From: Picosynechococcus sp. PCC 7002
GTDB taxonomy: Bacteria > Cyanobacteriota > Cyanobacteriia > Cyanobacteriales > MRBY01
Assembly (NCBI RefSeq): GCF_963860125.1
Contig: NZ_CAWLFA010000001.1
Location: forward strand, 2,728,001-2,792,000
Length of the DNA: 64,000 nucleotides
Direction of reading: 5' to 3'
The notes beneath the pieces are model-generated. The model did not search any database. It was given only the letters and a program-made list of their open reading frames with translations, and was not told the DNA's origin. The translations under genes were made by a program, and so were the position numbers. Shown here piece by piece: positions 17,960 to 26,440 of this stretch; position 1 is the stretch's first letter; each line of letters starts with the position of its first letter.

Positions 17960-19081
17960 ATGAAGTTCAACTTGTTTAATCCCTATCTACTTGCGGCCTC
18001 AGCCATTATCTCTGCTTGTTTTATCCTGCCAAAACCCACCCAGGCAGCTTCCTGGCTAGAGTGTAATGGTGATAGCGGTAAGAAATTACGGTGGAGTGGC
18101 AATTCGACAACAGCCCGTATCAATACCATTAGTTTTCCGCCCGGTAGTTTACTGCAATCGGTGGAGCGGGGCATTAACGCGACCAATACCAACCCCTCTC
18201 CCTTTGTGATCAACACAACGACGGAAACAGGGGGGGTTGGTAGCGGCAATGGCCAAAATGAGATTTACGCAAATAGTATTTCACCGCCTGGGGTTGCCCA
18301 GATGCGGTACCACTGCTACTGGTTATTTGGTTGGCACTATGGTTTAGATGAAGTGGATATTGTCCTTGATTCATCGGGCCGTTCTTGGACGACTTCCCAG
18401 AGTAAGAGCTCTAATACGGTCTATACAGGGTCTCGTTTACCGATCGACGCAGTGATTAACCACGAAGCTGGGCATTACCTTGGCTTGATGCACGTCAACT
18501 GGGAATACAACGTAATGGGGGACTCTTGGCGACATCACCATACCAATGGTTCTACGGCACGCACTTATTTTGGGGAAGATGCTTCCCATGGTTCCCGTGT
18601 ACTTTATGGCAGTCAAAATTCTACATTTAATGATGTTTCTGCGTCCCACTGGCGCAGAACGGGTGCGAGTGGTGAGTATTCAAGTCATGGGAGGGTACGG
18701 ATTCGCAATGCGGCGAATACAGCTACCTTAAGTGGGATTACGATTGCGGGGGAGCCGGGCTATCGCGTCAACCGTGGCAGTACAGTTCGTCCTGAATTTA
18801 CGATTGAGAATAATGGTAAGCAGACCCATAATAATGTTTCCTATGGGATCTACATTTCAAGCAATGACTATATCAGTTATAGTGATACCCGCATTGGCGG
18901 TGGGTTATTTGGGTCGATCCATCCGGCGGACGTTTATACGACGACAATTCCAGTTACGATTCCGAATAATCTGAATCCTGGTCAAAATTACTGGCTTGGG
19001 ATCATTGTGGATGAGAACAACACCATCTCTGAGGTCAGTGGTTCTAATAACCGAGCTTACATTCCAATTCGCGTGGACTAA
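17960..19081 (+). CDS. Secreted zinc metalloprotease (matrixin-like) with CARDB-type domain
   Basis: The protein has 373 residues. The signal peptide ends at about residue 30 (PTQAASW). The metzincin zinc site is complete: H168, E169, H172 and H178 in HEAGHYLGLMH, with a Met-turn candidate YNVMGD at 183-188. The C-terminal 100 residues (ITIAGEPGYRVNRGSTVRP onward, ending NNLNPGQNYWLGIIVD and ISEVSGSNNRAYIPI) match the CARDB beta-sandwich pattern common on bacterial surface proteins. The protein is therefore an exported endopeptidase with an adhesion-like domain. It lies in the AT-rich, HIP1-free segment, next to the exported protein upstream, and converges with the gene on the other strand 7 bp away. 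Confidence 0.82.
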   Translation: MKFNLFNPYLLAASAIISACFILPKPTQAASWLECNGDSGKKLRWSGNSTTARINTISFPPGSLLQSVERGINATNTNPSPFVINTTTETGGVGSGNGQNEIYANSISPPGVAQMRYHCYWLFGWHYGLDEVDIVLDSSGRSWTTSQSKSSNTVYTGSRLPIDAVINHEAGHYLGLMHVNWEYNVMGDSWRHHHTNGSTARTYFGEDASHGSRVLYGSQNSTFNDVSASHWRRTGASGEYSSHGRVRIRNAANTATLSGITIAGEPGYRVNRGSTVRPEFTIENNGKQTHNNVSYGIYISSNDYISYSDTRIGGGLFGSIHPADVYTTTIPVTIPNNLNPGQNYWLGIIVDENNTISEVSGSNNRAYIPIRVD

Positions 19082-19088
19082 ACAAGCG

Positions 19089-20411
19089 TTATTGACCTTC
19101 TTCTAGGCGTCGTTCCCAATCTTTGGCGAGGTCATCACGCCCTTGCAGTTGTTGATCCAGGAGGTCTTGGTCGGTGCCATAGGTGATGGTTTCACCGGTG
19201 AGAATTTTCTGGGTTGCAAATTGCTGGGCATAGGCTAGTTTTTGTTGCAGTTCAGGTTCGCCAGTGTTGAGTAGGGCCGCTCGTTCTTGCCGCTGGGCGT
19301 TGCGATTTTCGATGGTTTGGTTGCGGCGCTGGAGCCAAAAGTAACGGCCTAGGGGAACGGCCAAAAAGGCGATCGCATAGGCGAACAAGAGGGGATAAAG
19401 GGCCTGGGCAAGACCCACCAAGCCGCCAAGTTCGGCCACCAGGGCTGAATCTTGCAATAAAACGCCTAGCATCAGGGCCAAGACTAAGTTGACACCCCCA
19501 AGGGCGATCGCCAAAAATTTTTGTCCAGTGGGGGCAAGGGTAAATGTCCAACGATGTTCTTCTAAATAGTTGGGGACAGATTTCTGGCGGCGTTCCTGGG
19601 CTTTGACCTGTAGTTCCGGGAAATAATAAACTAAATCGCCTGTAGGGGAGACTTCCGGGTAGCCATTGAACCGGGCTAAAACCGGCAACATATAACTTTC
19701 CTCATTCTTCTCTGTGGGTGATAGTTCGTCGAAATAGGGCGCAAGTTGTTCGGCGATCACGGCTCCGTCATTGTTTTGGATGACCTGACCAATGGTCTGC
19801 CAGCGACGCTCCTCAAGGTTTGGGTTGGGGTCGCCATCACCGAATAGAAACGAAAAAACGGCTTCGAGGAAATTCATTCCCCCCTTCTCGGTGTTGCTCG
19901 TCGTGTTTTTTAAGGTTGCTGAAGAACCATAGCGTCGGGGGCCGTAGTAGTTAGGGCTAAAGACACGAAATGGATTAGGCCCCCACCAAACGAGCCAGGG
20001 TAGATTAAAAGAAGAACTACGACGACGGGAGGAATTATTATTGTCCTGACTACTAGCGGCTGTCACTAGAGCCAGAATGGCGATCGTCATCAAAAGAATC
20101 GAAAGAATCAAGGCGATGCCAAAGGAGATCCGAATTAGGAAAAAGACAACTCGCCAGGTTTTATCGAGCCATTCCTGGAGCCGAATTTTAAAATACTTAT
20201 TGCGGAGGATCGTCCGGAAATTTTTGGGAAACTCAAAGACAACATCCCCGGTTTCTGCCACCTGGAGGTGTCCGCCGGCATCGGCCGCGAGATTATAAAG
20301 ACCGTTTTGGGCCACATTGAGTTCTAGGCCAGCCTGGGTCGCCACTTCCCCGACAGTCGCTCGATATTGGAGGGTTTCAACGGCGCGCATTAGTTGGGGC
20401 GAGAAGGTCAT
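19089..20411 (-). CDS. Conserved membrane protein of unknown function
   Basis: The protein has 440 residues. The N-terminal 80 residues are soluble and could form a winged-helix-like unit (ATVGEVATQAGLELNVAQNGL, LAADAGGHLQVAETGDVVFEF). A membrane helix lies near 100-125 and a serine/asparagine/arginine-rich linker near 130-180. Two more membrane helices are near 300-325 and 335-360, and the tail is charged (RNQTIENRNAQRQERAALL). From memory this resembles a family shared by cyanobacteria and chloroplasts (Arabidopsis At5g03900 type), whose function is unresolved; I could not check that. It converges with the metalloprotease gene and is divergent from the TspO-like gene. Confidence 0.6.
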   Translation of the reverse strand: MTFSPQLMRAVETLQYRATVGEVATQAGLELNVAQNGLYNLAADAGGHLQVAETGDVVFEFPKNFRTILRNKYFKIRLQEWLDKTWRVVFFLIRISFGIALILSILLMTIAILALVTAASSQDNNNSSRRRSSSFNLPWLVWWGPNPFRVFSPNYYGPRRYGSSATLKNTTSNTEKGGMNFLEAVFSFLFGDGDPNPNLEERRWQTIGQVIQNNDGAVIAEQLAPYFDELSPTEKNEESYMLPVLARFNGYPEVSPTGDLVYYFPELQVKAQERRQKSVPNYLEEHRWTFTLAPTGQKFLAIALGGVNLVLALMLGVLLQDSALVAELGGLVGLAQALYPLLFAYAIAFLAVPLGRYFWLQRRNQTIENRNAQRQERAALLNTGEPELQQKLAYAQQFATQKILTGETITYGTDQDLLDQQLQGRDDLAKDWERRLEEGQ

Positions 20412-20492
20412 GGCTCTTTGGATCGTTAGAAATAATCTGGGGGGCTTCTGTTACCAGTATAGAATTGGGTTGAAATTCTGGGGGACAGAGAA

Positions 20493-20966
20493 ATGCTGGG
20501 AACGGGATTATTGATCACCTTGGTGGCGATCGCCCTTGGGGTGTTGCTCAACCGAGCGATTCGCGCCGATCAACGCTGGTTTTTCCAATTGCGCCGCCCG
20601 GCCTGGCTCACCTTTGAAGGCATTATCCCAGTGGTGTGGACAAGTATTTTTATCTGTGGGATTATTTCCGCCACCTATGTTTGGCATGCAGACCCCCAGG
20701 GGTTTCGTACCTGGCTGTTGATGGCGGGCTATGGTCTGTTGGAGTTGGTAATCTTGGCCTATACCCCTGTGATGTGCAAAACCCGCAGCCTAACGGTGGG
20801 AACCATTATTGGGGCTGCGGGTTTCGTAGTGGGTTTATTGTTGGCGATCGCCGTTTTTCCCGTCTCGAAAACGAGTTTTTGGCTTCTGTTGCCTTTTTTG
20901 CTGTGGAGTCCAGTCGGCACCTACATCACCTGGGAAATGATTTGGCTTAATCCTGGCAAAAGTTAA
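20493..20966 (+). CDS. TspO/MBR-like membrane protein
   Basis: The protein has 157 residues and five predicted membrane helices, the size and topology of TspO/translocator proteins. The first loop carries FFQLRRPAWLTFEGIIPVVW, reminiscent of the proline/tryptophan-rich TspO signature before helix 2, though diverged. TspO proteins bind tetrapyrroles and sterol-like ligands and adjust stress responses. Assignment to the canonical family is only moderate. The gene stands alone, convergent with psb32 with a 3-bp gap. Confidence 0.6.
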   Translation: MLGTGLLITLVAIALGVLLNRAIRADQRWFFQLRRPAWLTFEGIIPVVWTSIFICGIISATYVWHADPQGFRTWLLMAGYGLLELVILAYTPVMCKTRSLTVGTIIGAAGFVVGLLLAIAVFPVSKTSFWLLLPFLLWSPVGTYITWEMIWLNPGKS

Positions 20967-20969
20967 TCC

Positions 20970-21668
20970 CTAGCGCACGTACCACCAGTAAGTAGCCATG
21001 GGAATGATTGTCGCCAAGAGAAGCAACACCACAACCCAAATGGTTGAACTGGTTGTTTTTGTGTCTTCGGCCTTGGTGAAAGTGCTTTCGATGTTAATTT
21101 CGGCAATGTCTGGGGGGCCAGGATCTGCTTCCCCGTTCAAAATGGTGCCAATGCGGGCCTCAGCATCCAGGAAGGCTTGGTTATAGGAACTGCTGCGCAG
21201 GGGGTAACCGATCGTTTCTCCGGTAATACTCTCGGCTGTCTCCGGTGGAATCAACTCCTGGATATTATTTCCCAAGGCGATCGCCACATTATTCGTCAGC
21301 ACATCCATCGCCACCACGATTTCATCGGCCCCTGCCTCCGGTGTCGGAAACCACTTGGCAAAGACCTTGTCGGTAAATTCTTCCATGGTTTGACCATAAT
21401 CAAGGCGACGAATCGCGACAAAATGCAGACCCTTGCCCGTTGTGTCCGCTAACTCGCTGAGCTCTCGATTTAAACGTCCTTCGTTGGCACGACTAATTGC
21501 TTCTGCTTGATCCACAATCCAGATCGGTTGATCCCCCGTGGCGTAGGGCACATCATAAACACCAGTGGCCTGGGCTGCCGAAACAAAACTCCCAAAGGTA
21601 AACAATACCGTTGCGAGCCACACCCCCAGTTTTTGCCACCATTGCAAGCTTTTGGGTTGAGATATCAT
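20970..21668 (-). CDS. psb32: Photosystem II repair protein Psb32 (TPM domain)
   Basis: The protein has 232 residues. A signal-like N-terminal helix (about 10-35, ending AAQATG) is followed by a TPM/TLP18.3 domain (about 50-180: IVDQAEAISRANEGRLNRELSELADTTG split in relatives, FTDKVFAKWF, NNVAIALGNNIQELI) and a C-terminal membrane helix at about 205-230. This architecture matches cyanobacterial Psb32 and plant TLP18.3, which sit at the lumenal side of thylakoids and speed turnover of photodamaged D1. It is separated from psaL upstream by the psaL terminator, so it is transcribed independently. Confidence 0.85.
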   Translation of the reverse strand: MISQPKSLQWWQKLGVWLATVLFTFGSFVSAAQATGVYDVPYATGDQPIWIVDQAEAISRANEGRLNRELSELADTTGKGLHFVAIRRLDYGQTMEEFTDKVFAKWFPTPEAGADEIVVAMDVLTNNVAIALGNNIQELIPPETAESITGETIGYPLRSSSYNQAFLDAEARIGTILNGEADPGPPDIAEINIESTFTKAEDTKTTSSTIWVVVLLLLATIIPMATYWWYVR

Positions 21669-21995
21669 CTTAAAAACTAGTCCAAAAATTGTGCGTATCT
21701 TTTAGGTTCTAGAATAAACCAAGGGCGATCGCCACCGAAACTAACTGACCTTTGAGCCGTGCCGATTAGCCCAGTCGCGCTTTTCCTTAAGTCTCTTAAA
21801 TTTTAGGCATTGAATTCTGTCAGACACAAAAAAACCCAGTGAATTTTCACCGGGCTTTACAAACAACAAACTCAATTGACCAGATCTACTAATTTGTAAT
21901 TTTTAAAGTCATATATTGTGGCGGCCGTCGAATAACCAAATAGAACGTTAGATTACCCTACAGAACACCTTGTATAAAAACTTATCAACCAATCC
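21669..21995. other. Gap of 327 bp between psaL and psb32
   Basis: Holds a 141-bp psaL 3' untranslated region, the psaL terminator (21828-21854) and the psb32 promoter region with one HIP1 site. No further gene was seen. Confidence 0.5.
21828..21854 (-). terminator. Terminator of psaL
   Basis: On the minus strand, CCCGGTGAA pairs with TTCACTGGG around a two-base loop with one mismatch (G/T), followed by seven T. It lies 141 bp after the psaL stop. Confidence 0.85.
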
Positions 21996-22454
21996 CTAGA
22001 TGGTGTACATCATCGGTAAGGCAATACAGAGACCATAGGCAACCAGGGCACCACCACAGCCGCCAATCAAGAAGCCAGCCGCAAACTCGCTCCAGCCTTC
22101 TTTGGTTCCTAGATTTTCAGGAGGATTGGGCGTGGTTAGGGTTGCGGTGGGTGTGCTGACGCCGACACTTCCGTAGAGGGAAAGGGCAAGGGTCAACAGG
22201 GAAATCAAGCCAACGGTTCCTAATAGGCCAGCAACTCCAGCAAAGTCTGCATTCCGCAGCGGGCCGAGGAGAGCAAAGGGGCCATAGAGGAAATAACCAT
22301 GGGCCATGCCAACTTCTAGACCACGGCGCTGTGCCGAAAGTCCTTGACGATAACCCGGTAGATTATTAATGAAAGCTTTACTAAATGCAGAAGCATTAAT
22401 CGGAGTCGCGAGGTTTCCTACTTGAGGATCTCCACCATGTTGAATAATGTCCAT
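21996..22454 (-). CDS. psaL: Photosystem I subunit XI (PsaL)
   Basis: The protein has 152 residues. The N-terminal NLATPINASAFSKAFINNLP leads into LEVGMAHGYFLYGPFALLGPLRN, a hallmark of PsaL. Two membrane segments follow (AGVAGLLGTVGLISLLTLAL; AAGFLIGGCGGALVAYGLCI). PsaL lies at the centre of the trimeric photosystem I of cyanobacteria and is needed for trimer formation. The ribosome site AGGAG is about 12 bases before the ATG. The gene is divergent from psaI across 247 bp rather than forming the psaI-psaL operon seen in Synechocystis. Confidence 0.97.
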   Translation of the reverse strand: MDIIQHGGDPQVGNLATPINASAFSKAFINNLPGYRQGLSAQRRGLEVGMAHGYFLYGPFALLGPLRNADFAGVAGLLGTVGLISLLTLALSLYGSVGVSTPTATLTTPNPPENLGTKEGWSEFAAGFLIGGCGGALVAYGLCIALPMMYTI

Positions 22455-22517
22455 TTAATGTTTAAGCTCCTCTCAAAACAAACTTACAATTTAAGTTCAG
22501 ATAAACACTTGTTACGG

Positions 22518-22523
22518 ATTATA
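22518..22523 (-). promoter_or_regulatory. psaL -10 element
   Basis: A perfect TATAAT on the minus strand lies 64-69 bp upstream of the psaL start. The sequence 17 bp further upstream (CCAGTA at 22541-22546) is a poor -35, which is common for light-regulated photosystem promoters. Confidence 0.5.
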
Positions 22524-22701
22524 AGAGATATTGCTAGATTTACTGGCTTTCTTAGTATTTGGCAACATTTAGGGCAAGTCCTGGGAATTTCGGCCATTTA
22601 TGTTAAGAATCGTAATGTCTGTTCCCTCCCAAGACCTCTGGCAGTAATATCCAAGGTATTGTGAAAACCAGTTTGTTAATAGCATTTAGGAAAGATTTAA
22701 T

Positions 22702-22818
22702 ATGAACGGCGCCTACGCAGCTTCTTTTCTGCCTGTAATCCTTGTCCCCTTGGCGGGTGTTGTTTTCCCGGCTTTAGCGATGGGACTTCTGTTTAACTAC
22801 ATCGAATCTGACGCTTAA
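22702..22818 (+). CDS. psaI: Photosystem I subunit VIII (PsaI)
   Basis: This 38-residue protein begins MNGAYAASFLPVILVPLAG and ends NYIESDA. It is a single membrane helix with the conserved proline-rich entry (FLPVILVPLAGVVFPA). PsaI packs against PsaL and PsaM in the photosystem I trimer domain and stabilises PsaL. AGGAAAG lies seven bases upstream of the ATG. It is transcribed away from psaL. A hairpin with a HIP1 core (about 22825-22852) follows but lacks a T tract. Confidence 0.95.
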   Translation: MNGAYAASFLPVILVPLAGVVFPALAMGLLFNYIESDA

Positions 22819-23034
22819 GTAAAAAATTCTGGGCGATCGCCTCAGGAATTTACCTCACATCTAAGATTGTTCTCATTTCCCCATGCACCGTAACTAGAGG
22901 TTGTGTGGGGAATTGTTTTTGGGGTGTGGCACCCTGGGATCAGGGCAAGCTTGGCCCATTGCTGGCCATTGTCGTTAAGAATAGAAAATGGCTGCTGCGT
23001 GTTCCAGCACCATCATCTCCCAGGAGGAAAAGTA

Positions 23035-23532
23035 ATGGAATTATATTTTTTTCGCCATGGCATCGCCGCTGACCGGGCTGACTATGCAGAGGATGGCGAT
23101 CGCCCTTTGACGACCAAAGGCGAAACCCGAACAAAACTTGTGGCCCAACGATTACAGCAGCTTGGTCTCCACTTTGAGGGGATTTTAACCAGTCCTTTAT
23201 TACGGGCCAGACAAACCGCAGAAATTTTGGCCGCCGCAGAACTAGGCCCCCATCCCCAGGTTTTCCAAGGTTTAGCACCGAGGGGTTCCCTAGGGGCATT
23301 TTTAGCCTGGCTAGAACGTTGGGAAGCGGCTCCGGATGCAAAATTAGTCCTTGTGGGCCATCAACCAGACTTGGGCGAATGGGCTGAGGCGATCGCCTTT
23401 GGTCAGACAGGCCACCACCTCAACCTCAAAAAAGCAGGCATCATTGGCCTTCGTTCCGGTGCCGCCCGGATCCAAGCCCACACCGATAATGAGCTATTTT
23501 TGTTGACCTCGCCAAAATGGCTACTGCCATAA
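23035..23532 (+). CDS. sixA: Phosphohistidine phosphatase SixA
   Basis: The protein has 165 residues from the ATG at 23035, seven bases after a strong AGGAGG (23022-23027); the open frame reaches further upstream but without a usable site. The catalytic RHG lies at residues 7-9 (YFFRHGIAADRADYAE), followed by DRPLTTKGETRTKLVAQ, SPLLRARQTAEIL, and the second histidine in VLVGHQPDLGEW. It belongs to the SixA branch of the histidine phosphatase superfamily, which removes phosphate from phosphohistidine in phosphorelay or PTS-like proteins. The cyanobacterial target is not known. Confidence 0.92.
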   Translation: MELYFFRHGIAADRADYAEDGDRPLTTKGETRTKLVAQRLQQLGLHFEGILTSPLLRARQTAEILAAAELGPHPQVFQGLAPRGSLGAFLAWLERWEAAPDAKLVLVGHQPDLGEWAEAIAFGQTGHHLNLKKAGIIGLRSGAARIQAHTDNELFLLTSPKWLLP

Positions 23533-23614
23533 TCCCCGTGATAGGCTAAGTTAGCCACGGGCATCAAGAAATTAGCCTCAATATTATTTTTAGGATCTAA
23601 TCAAGGTACACAGT

Positions 23615-24757
23615 ATGACGACTGGTTGCGAATTTAAACCCGGCTTAGAAGGAATTCCTGCAGCCCAATCCAGCATTAGCTTCGTCGATGGAAAAAATGG
23701 CATCCTCGAATACCGGGGGATCCCGATTCAAGAATTGGCCGAAAAAAGTTCTTTCCTCGAAGTTGCCTACCTCCTGATCTGGGGTGAACTGCCGACCTAC
23801 CAGGAACTTGAAGATTTTAAAAACGATATTCTCTATCATCGTCGGATTAAATACCGCATCCGAGACATGATGAAATGTTTTCCGGAAACCGGTCACCCGA
23901 TGGATTCTCTGCAAACGTCGGCGGCGGCCCTGGGGCTATTTTATTCCCGGCGTGCCTTGGATGATCCAGAGTACATTCGCCACGCTGTTGTTCGTCTGTT
24001 AGCCAAAATCCCCACCATGGTTGCGGCGGCCAATTCGATGCGCAAAGGAAATGATCCGGTTCAGCCCAACGATAGCCTTGATTATGCGGCGAATTTTCTC
24101 TACATGATGACCGAGCGTCGCCCCTACGATCTCCAGGCGAAGATTTTTGATATTTGCTTGATGCTCCACGCCGAACACACGATCAATGCTTCCACTTTTT
24201 CGGCGATGGTGACGGCTTCTACCTTGACGGATCCCTACGCGGTGATTGCGTCTGCCGTTGGCACCTTGGCCGGGCCGTTGCATGGAGGGGCGAACGAAGA
24301 AGTGCTTTTGATGCTCGAAGAAATTGGCTCCGTCGAAAATGTTCGTGGGTATGTCGAGACCTGTGTCGCGAATAAACAAAAGATCATGGGCTTCGGCCAC
24401 CGGGTTTATAAGGTTAAAGATCCCCGGGCGGTGATCCTCCAGAGGTTAGCGGAGGAACTGTTCGAACTCGAAGGGGAAGACCCGTACTACAAGATTGCCC
24501 TGGAATTAGAAAAAATCGTTGAGGAAAAATACGGCCACAAGGGGATTTTCGCCAACGTTGATTTCTATTCGGGCTTGGTTTACCGCAAGTTAGGGATTCC
24601 GAGCGATCTATTTACGCCCTTGTTTGCGATCGCCAGGGTTGCAGGTTGGCTCGCCCACTGGAAAGAACAACTGGGTGTCAACCGGATTTTCCGACCGACC
24701 CAGGTCTATACCGGTGTGCATAATCAAATCTATATTCCAGTAGAAAAACGCGGCTAA
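23615..24757 (+). CDS. gltA: Citrate synthase
   Basis: The protein has 380 residues, the length of the short bacterial type. Catalytic landmarks are visible: LMLHAEHTINASTFSA (first histidine), LAGPLHGGANEEVL (second histidine), MGFGHRVYKVKDPRA and the aspartate in FANVDFYSGLVYRKLG. It condenses acetyl-CoA and oxaloacetate to citrate, the entry to the oxidative branch that feeds 2-oxoglutarate for nitrogen assimilation. Eight bases separate it from the following lipoprotein gene, and nadK follows closely, so a three-gene operon is likely. Confidence 0.97.
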   Translation: MTTGCEFKPGLEGIPAAQSSISFVDGKNGILEYRGIPIQELAEKSSFLEVAYLLIWGELPTYQELEDFKNDILYHRRIKYRIRDMMKCFPETGHPMDSLQTSAAALGLFYSRRALDDPEYIRHAVVRLLAKIPTMVAAANSMRKGNDPVQPNDSLDYAANFLYMMTERRPYDLQAKIFDICLMLHAEHTINASTFSAMVTASTLTDPYAVIASAVGTLAGPLHGGANEEVLLMLEEIGSVENVRGYVETCVANKQKIMGFGHRVYKVKDPRAVILQRLAEELFELEGEDPYYKIALELEKIVEEKYGHKGIFANVDFYSGLVYRKLGIPSDLFTPLFAIARVAGWLAHWKEQLGVNRIFRPTQVYTGVHNQIYIPVEKRG

Positions 24758-24773
24758 AGGGACAGTGTTCACG

Positions 24774-25373
24774 ATGCAATTATGCCGATGGCGCAGCTTA
24801 GGACTGGGGGTATTGCTGCTCTTTCTGTGGGGCTGTGGGGCAAATCCCCCTGGCCTGGAAACCGAAATCCTGACCCCCAGCAACCAGTGGCAAACCCTCA
24901 CTACAGAACAGGTGCAATTGGACGTTCCACCGGGGTATGTGGGCGGCAATCCAGGCTTAGATCTCCCCGCCATGGCAGCCACCTTAGAGGCCTGGGATAA
25001 AGGCGATCGCCTTGAATGGCTTAATCAAAATGCCGAAACCCTAGAATTGCTTGCTTTCCAAGCAGAGGATGGCCGCCTGAACAGCATCACCATCGTCCAA
25101 GAAGAACGCCCGGAAACCCTGACCTTAGAGGATTATCTCCAACAACAGGTGGCTACCTTCCAGGCCACTGGCATTACGGTGGGCCTTACCCAAACGGCGG
25201 ATCAAGGGCGCTTAGAATTGAACCGAGGCGACCTCACCCAGGTGAGTTATGTCTATCCAGAAACGACCACCTTTTGGGTAATTACCTATAGTAGTGATAG
25301 ACCTACCGCTGCCTTTACGGCTGGGGTCGAGCAAAGCCAACAAAGTTTTCAGGTGCGCCCCGAGTCATCTTAG
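24774..25373 (+). CDS. Probable lipoprotein of unknown function
   Basis: The protein has 199 residues from the ATG at 24774; a GTG nine bases earlier is also possible. A hydrophobic N-terminus ends in a lipobox-like LFLWGC (cysteine near residue 21), followed by GANPPGLETE. The rest is a soluble alpha/beta domain (QVQLDVPPGYVGG, LELLAFQ, LEDYLQQQVATFQ, TTFWVITYSSD) of the type found in small cyanobacterial lipoproteins related to PsbP-like folds; I cannot place it more exactly. It ends 7 bp before nadK and follows gltA by 16 bp. Confidence 0.7.
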   Translation: MQLCRWRSLGLGVLLLFLWGCGANPPGLETEILTPSNQWQTLTTEQVQLDVPPGYVGGNPGLDLPAMAATLEAWDKGDRLEWLNQNAETLELLAFQAEDGRLNSITIVQEERPETLTLEDYLQQQVATFQATGITVGLTQTADQGRLELNRGDLTQVSYVYPETTTFWVITYSSDRPTAAFTAGVEQSQQSFQVRPESS

Positions 25374-25380
25374 AAATGCC

Positions 25381-26301
25381 GTGAACCTTGATCAAGTAAT
25401 CATTGCCTATAAAGCGGGTGACCCCTTCGCTAAAAAATGGGCCGAACGCTGTGCCCACGAATTAGAAGCCCAGGGGAGTCGGATTTTGCTCGGCCCCAGC
25501 GGCTTTAAGGATAATCCTTACCCTGTGTTTTTGGCCTCGGTCAGTGAACCGATTGATCTCGCCATTGTCCTGGGGGGAGATGGCACCGTTTTAGCAGCAG
25601 CCCGTCACCTCTCTAAGGAAAATATTCCGATTTTGGCGGTGAATGTCGGCGGCCACCTGGGCTTTTTGACCGAACCTTTTGAGCAGCTTGAAAATAGTCA
25701 GGCCCTGTGGGAGCGACTCCGCAACGACACCTACGCGGTGGAAACCCGGATGATGTTAGAGGCCAAAATCTGTGAAGGCGATCGCCAAGATCCAGAAATT
25801 GTCAGCGAAACCTTCTATGCCCTCAATGAAATGTGTGTCAAACCCGCTGCCGTTGACCGGATGCCCACAGCCGTCTTTGAAATGGAAGTCGATTGCACCA
25901 TTGTGGATCAGTACCACGGGGACGGGTTGTTGGTGGCAACTTCCACTGGGTCAACCTGTTACACTGCTTCTGCGAATGGGCCGATTATGCACCCTGGCCT
26001 AGAGGCGATCGTGGTAACGCCCATCTGTCCTTTGAGTCTGTCGAGTCGCCCGATTGTCTTGCCCGCCCGTTCCAATGTCGATATCTGGCCCCTCGGAGAC
26101 TACGACCTGAACAACAAGCTCTGGATGGATGGGGCCTTGGCGACTTCAGTTTGGCCGGGCCAGTGGGTCAATGTCCAAAAAGCCCATTGCTACTGCAAAT
26201 TCATTATCCTGCGGGAAACCTATTCGTTTTACCAAACCATTCGCGATAAGCTCCAGTGGGCCGGATCGCGGATCCGCTACCAGAATAATCACCGCAATTG
26301 A
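25381..26301 (+). CDS. nadK: NAD kinase
   Basis: The protein has 306 residues from the GTG at 25381, matching the usual length; longer in-frame starts overlap the lipoprotein gene. The nucleotide motif GGDGT is at 65-69 (AIVLGGDGTVLAAARHLS), followed by NVGGHLGFLTEP, the NE of YALNEMCVKP, and the catalytic glycine-rich STGSTCYTASANGP. It phosphorylates NAD to NADP. Cyanobacteria usually hold two NAD kinases; which one this is cannot be told from sequence alone. Co-transcription with gltA and the lipoprotein is likely. Confidence 0.93.
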   Translation: MNLDQVIIAYKAGDPFAKKWAERCAHELEAQGSRILLGPSGFKDNPYPVFLASVSEPIDLAIVLGGDGTVLAAARHLSKENIPILAVNVGGHLGFLTEPFEQLENSQALWERLRNDTYAVETRMMLEAKICEGDRQDPEIVSETFYALNEMCVKPAAVDRMPTAVFEMEVDCTIVDQYHGDGLLVATSTGSTCYTASANGPIMHPGLEAIVVTPICPLSLSSRPIVLPARSNVDIWPLGDYDLNNKLWMDGALATSVWPGQWVNVQKAHCYCKFIILRETYSFYQTIRDKLQWAGSRIRYQNNHRN

Positions 26302-26303
26302 GC

Positions 26304-26396
26304 TTAGAGTCCATTTATGAAGCCCCCCAGCCCCGAATTTGGGGGAGATTTAGGGGACAAATTAGGAAATTCATTTACTGTATAAATAGCCTCTTA
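26304..26396. mobile_element. MITE-like element A (87 bp plus TTA duplications)
   Basis: The core at 26307-26393 begins GAGTCCATTTATGAAG and ends, on the opposite strand, GAGGCTATTTATACAG, an imperfect terminal inverted repeat. TTA lies directly outside both ends (26304-26306, 26394-26396), as expected for a 3-bp target duplication. The interior holds a G/C-rich fold (CCCCCC... TTTGGGGG) of a kind widely repeated in cyanobacteria. The ends match those of the element at 42.2 kb. There is no coding capacity. It lies between nadK and the pentapeptide gene. Confidence 0.6.
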
Positions 26397-26440
26397 GGTC
26401 GAGACAAAAGAGATGGCGAAAACCTCTCTAGAGATTTTCA

